Shown here: piece by piece, positions 6,448 through 8,426 of the stretch | How positions within the stretch are numbered: position 1 is the first letter of the stretch | Layout of the letters: every line of letters begins with the position of its first letter | From: an uncultured Clostridia bacterium | Lineage (GTDB): Bacteria; Bacillota; Clostridia; Oscillospirales; Oscillospiraceae | Direction of reading: 5' to 3' | Assembly: GCA_947383645.1 (NCBI GenBank) | Contig: CANDEH010000101.1 | Coordinates: 1-8,426, forward strand | Length of the DNA: 8,426 bases | Program-made: the position numbers and the translations under genes | The notes under the pieces: generated by a model | What the model was told of the DNA's origin: nothing | Databases searched by the model: none | The model's input: only the letters and a program-made list of their open reading frames with translations

Positions 6448-6586
6448 CTGTATCGCATATCGGGTCTGTTGACAAAACCAAATTCCCGGGAATATAGCAG
6501 GCATTTCCTGCGGTTTCTCATCAAACTGACAAACCATCTCCTGCGCCATCCATCCGGCGCGGCTCTGTCAGCAGCTCCCTGTCTCT

Positions 6587-7180
6587 TTACTGGGGATCCT
6601 CCGGAATATACTTGTTGCCGTAGGGGAGCTTCAGCAGGAAGCGGTTGGGAATGCTGCGCACGGCGATCAGCATGATGATGGCGGAGGGGATCTTGTCCAC
6701 CACGTCGGAGAGCCCCTCGGAGATGGTGTTTGCGGCGAAGAGGCCCAGGTTGAAGGTCTTGACAATGAAGCCGGTGATGACGCCGGTGGGACTTGCCGTA
6801 TAGCCGCCGTAGACCGACACGGTGACGATGGAGCCCAGCAGGCCGCAGATCAGGCCGATGATGAGGCCGTAGACCACGGTCTTGCCGATGTTCTTGAACC
6901 AGCCCCAGCTGGCCACAAGACCGGCTGTGAGCCCCACGGCGAAGTAGTTCCCCAGATAGAGCAGATTGCTGGGGTGCGTGATGCTCAAGAGGCATCCGAT
7001 GACCAGCGCGGTGATGATGCTGTAGACCGGTCCGCAGAGGGCGCCCACCACCATGGTGCCCACCGCGTCAAAGTAGACCGGCAGCTTCAGAAGCTGGACA
7101 ATCTGCCCCAGGACAAAGTTGACCGCAATCCCCAGGGGGATCAGATAGAACGCCATCTTGTTTGTGTTTCCCTTTGCCAT
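6587..7180 (-). CDS. ECF transporter S component (substrate-binding membrane protein)
   Basis: A 197-residue, very hydrophobic protein with a start at ATG 7178-7180 behind AGGAGG (8 bases). Length and profile match ECF S components (usually about 170-210 residues, six helices): segments at about 10-31, 41-65, 72-92, 101-122, 132-152 and 158-177. LKLPVYFDAVGTMVVGALCGP (31-51) and the following ITALVIGCLLSITHP resemble S components with a LP-x-x-D-x-GT loop after helix 1; small residues such as AVGT and GALCG suit packing against EcfT. Only three residues (MAK) precede the first polar/hydrophobic stretch, as is usual. It is the first gene of the ECF operon, which is unusual evidence that this S component is dedicated to this T/A/A set. 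The substrate cannot be deduced; neighbouring kinase, BtpA-like and AllA-like genes suggest a sugar, nucleoside or ureide-like compound. Confidence 0.85.
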   Translation of the reverse strand: MAKGNTNKMAFYLIPLGIAVNFVLGQIVQLLKLPVYFDAVGTMVVGALCGPVYSIITALVIGCLLSITHPSNLLYLGNYFAVGLTAGLVASWGWFKNIGKTVVYGLIIGLICGLLGSIVTVSVYGGYTASPTGVITGFIVKTFNLGLFAANTISEGLSDVVDKIPSAIIMLIAVRSIPNRFLLKLPYGNKYIPEDPQ

Positions 7181-7254
7181 GACTGCTACCTCCTAAAATC
7201 GTATGTCAGATTTGGCGGAGCGAAACAGGTCGAAATATCGCCCTCGCTTAATAC

Positions 7255-7283
7255 AATATAATACATCTTGTTTGATAAGTTAA
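7255..7283 (-). promoter_or_regulatory. Promoter of the ECF/BtpA/AllA-like operon
   Basis: On the minus strand, TTAACT (7278-7283), a 17-bp spacer and TATATT (7255-7260) make a reasonable sigma-A promoter. Transcription would start near 7248, giving a leader of about 67 nt before the S component. It lies in a strongly AT-rich block (about 7245-7325) that separates the two divergent genes. For the rightward kinase gene I see only weak candidates, for example TTGTTT (7268-7273) with AATATT (7291-7296), 17 bp apart, which would overlap this promoter. Confidence 0.55.
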
Positions 7284-7363
7284 TATTAAAAATATTTTTT
7301 TATTAAAACTATTGAAATTACACAAAATCCATGGTGTCCTTTTGTCAGAAAGGAGGGAGCACC

Positions 7364-8320
7364 ATGACAAAGAAGTATGCGGTGTTTCTCGGCGACGTAG
7401 CATTGGACGAGTACTATGCGGTGGAGCGATGGCCGGGATCCGCGGAAAAGGTTCCGGCGGACATGCTGGAGAGCCGGATGGGCGGCATGATTGCCAACGC
7501 GGCCTGCGTCTACGCCAGCTACGGGGCGGAGGCGCGTTTTTCCGGAGTATTATGCCCGGAAGACAAAAAACTCTGCGACGCGCTGAACCGGGACGGGATT
7601 GACACCGGCCTAGTGGTCTACGATCCGGGCATGGCGGCCTCCAAGTGCATGATCTTTCTGGCCGAGGGGGAGCACACGGTATTTATCATCAACACTAGGG
7701 CGGAGGAGATGCCCATTACAGCGGAGATCCAGCGGGCCTACTGCGGCGCAGAGGTGATCTACACCGGTTTTTGGGCGCTGCGCTACCTGCGTCTGGCGGG
7801 AATGGCGCTGGAGGAGATCGTGGCGGCCTGGCACAGGAGCGGCGTGCGTCTGGTCATTGACGCCGATGTGGACAAGCTCTCCCCGGCGGATAAGGCTCTG
7901 CTGCCCTATGTGCACACGCTTTTTATGAACGAGGTGGGTTTCGCCGCCCAGCGGGACGGCCGCTCGGAGGAGGAGACGGTCCGGCATTTCCTCAGTCTCG
8001 GCGTGGAGCTGTTGATTGTCACGCTGGCTGAGCGCGGCTGCGTGGTCTACTCCAGGGAGGGTGCGCTGCGGGTTCCTGGGGTGCCTGCGGAGGTGGTGGA
8101 CGTCACCGGCGCGGGGGACACCTTCTGCGGCTCCTTCACCTTTTTCTACGGGCTCACCAGGGATCCGGAGCGCTCCGCCGTATTTGCCACCTACGCCTCC
8201 TCCCGGGCGGTAAGCGGGATGGGGGCGCAGTGGGCGGCGGTGCCGTTTTGTCCTATATGGACCGCTGCGGCGGGGACAGCGCGCCATACGAGGCGGTTTT
8301 GCGGGAGGCCGGCTATCTGA
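7364..8320 (+). CDS. PfkB/ribokinase-family kinase, C-terminus probably frameshifted
   Basis: As read, 318 residues, with ATG 7364 behind AGGAGG (7351-7356, 7 bases); an upstream in-frame ATG at 7331 lacks such a site. The PfkB family phosphorylates sugars, nucleosides and related alcohols with ATP. Signs are GDVALDEYY (10-18), the RMGGMIANAA stretch (38-47) of the substrate-binding GG-N motif, FMNEVG (187-192), and DVTGAGDTFCGSF (246-258), the anion hole with catalytic Asp252. After GMGAQ (285-289) the frame gives a Trp/Cys/Arg-rich tail ending at 8320. The other frame from about 8233 encodes a normal-looking end (VLSYMDRC...YEAVLREAGYLKN) and stops at 8326-8328. One missing base near 8221-8236, a G-rich stretch, would explain this, as mutation or sequencing error. 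The active site is upstream, so activity may survive. It is divergent from the ECF operon and probably acts on the imported compound. Substrate unknown. Confidence 0.88.
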   Translation: MTKKYAVFLGDVALDEYYAVERWPGSAEKVPADMLESRMGGMIANAACVYASYGAEARFSGVLCPEDKKLCDALNRDGIDTGLVVYDPGMAASKCMIFLAEGEHTVFIINTRAEEMPITAEIQRAYCGAEVIYTGFWALRYLRLAGMALEEIVAAWHRSGVRLVIDADVDKLSPADKALLPYVHTLFMNEVGFAAQRDGRSEEETVRHFLSLGVELLIVTLAERGCVVYSREGALRVPGVPAEVVDVTGAGDTFCGSFTFFYGLTRDPERSAVFATYASSRAVSGMGAQWAAVPFCPIWTAAAGTARHTRRFCGRPAI

Positions 8321-8335
8321 AAAATTAAATTTATC

Positions 8336-8364
8336 TTTACAGATAGGGAAAATCTGTATAAAAT
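8336..8364 (+). promoter_or_regulatory. Rightward promoter for a gene beyond the window
   Basis: TTTACA (8336-8341), a 17-bp spacer and TAAAAT (8359-8364) match the sigma-A consensus at 5 of 6 positions each, with an AT-rich stretch behind. Transcription would start near 8371. No start codon with a good ribosome binding site is seen before 8426, so the gene begins outside. The promoter sits only 8 bp after the probable original stop of the kinase gene (8328), suggesting that the next gene is a separate unit. Confidence 0.6.
8338..8358. promoter_or_regulatory. Operator-like inverted repeat inside the promoter spacer
   Basis: TACAGAT (8338-8344) and ATCTGTA (8352-8358) form a perfect 7-bp inverted repeat with a 7-bp centre, lying exactly between the -35 and -10 boxes of the rightward promoter. 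A 21-bp dyad in this place is typical of a repressor site. Without a T-tract it is not a terminator for the kinase gene. Which protein binds is unknown. Confidence 0.45.
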
Positions 8365-8426
8365 AGAATATATAATGCGAATCAAGAGTTAAAAAGGGGT
8401 AGAAAAACAGCGCAAAAGAGCAGAGA

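Noticed and set aside
6445..6473. A possible internal minus-strand promoter, TTGTCA-N17-TACAGA, before EcfT.
   Set aside because: The -10 matches the consensus at only 3 of 6 positions, and it runs into the hairpin; too weak to list.
6397..6549. A 51-codon N-terminal extension of EcfT.
   Set aside because: It crosses the perfect hairpin, has no ribosome binding site, and EcfT proteins of about 265 residues are already full length.
7181..7250. A riboswitch in the leader of the S component gene, as vitamin ECF transporters often have.
   Set aside because: I could find only a loose 5-bp AGCGA/TCGCT pairing and no conserved core of any class I know; the leader is also short.

Overview
The window looks like chromosomal DNA from a GC-rich (about 60% by eye) low-motility-type Firmicute of the class Clostridia, most likely a gut Oscillospiraceae relative (Flavonifractor, Lawsonibacter or Pseudoflavonifractor type). 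The reasons are strong AGGAGG-type ribosome binding sites before most genes, sigma-A-like promoters in short AT-rich gaps, and a complete energy-coupling factor (ECF) transporter operon. The taxon is an inference; no marker gene is present. I see no rRNA, tRNA, CRISPR array, transposase or phage gene.

Layout. Positions 1-1461 (minus strand) hold a two-gene operon: a 392-residue MFS transporter whose 3' end overlaps by 13 bp a small HPr-like protein without the phosphorylatable His and Ser; a probable terminator stem lies at the window's left edge. Divergent from it (1583-2479, plus) is an AraC-family regulator. The 121-bp gap between them holds two core promoters that overlap at their -10 boxes, and a 10-bp direct repeat spaced 22 bp apart that is a good candidate operator. 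The convergent gap 2480-2658 carries three consecutive perfect inverted repeats.

Positions 2659-7180 (minus) are one apparent operon, read from right to left: an S component (substrate-binding membrane protein) of an ECF transporter, a 190-bp spacer with a perfect 15-bp hairpin, EcfT, two ABC ATPases, a BtpA/SgcQ-family TIM-barrel protein and a ureidoglycolate-lyase (AllA)-like cupin. EcfT and the two ATPases are joined by ATGA overlaps. One ATPase has a normal LTGGQ signature; the other has a degenerate one (IPYSTKK), so the transporter should have one standard and one non-standard ATP site. Divergent from this operon (7364-8320, plus) is a PfkB/ribokinase-family sugar or nucleoside kinase whose last roughly 30 codons appear to be out of frame.

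Working model: the ECF complex imports a small molecule (sugar, nucleoside or ureide-like), the PfkB kinase phosphorylates it, and the BtpA-like and AllA-like proteins process the product. The substrate cannot be read from the sequence. This combination is the best candidate here for an undescribed salvage or catabolic pathway. The window ends with a strong-looking rightward promoter containing an operator-like inverted repeat; the gene it serves lies beyond the edge.
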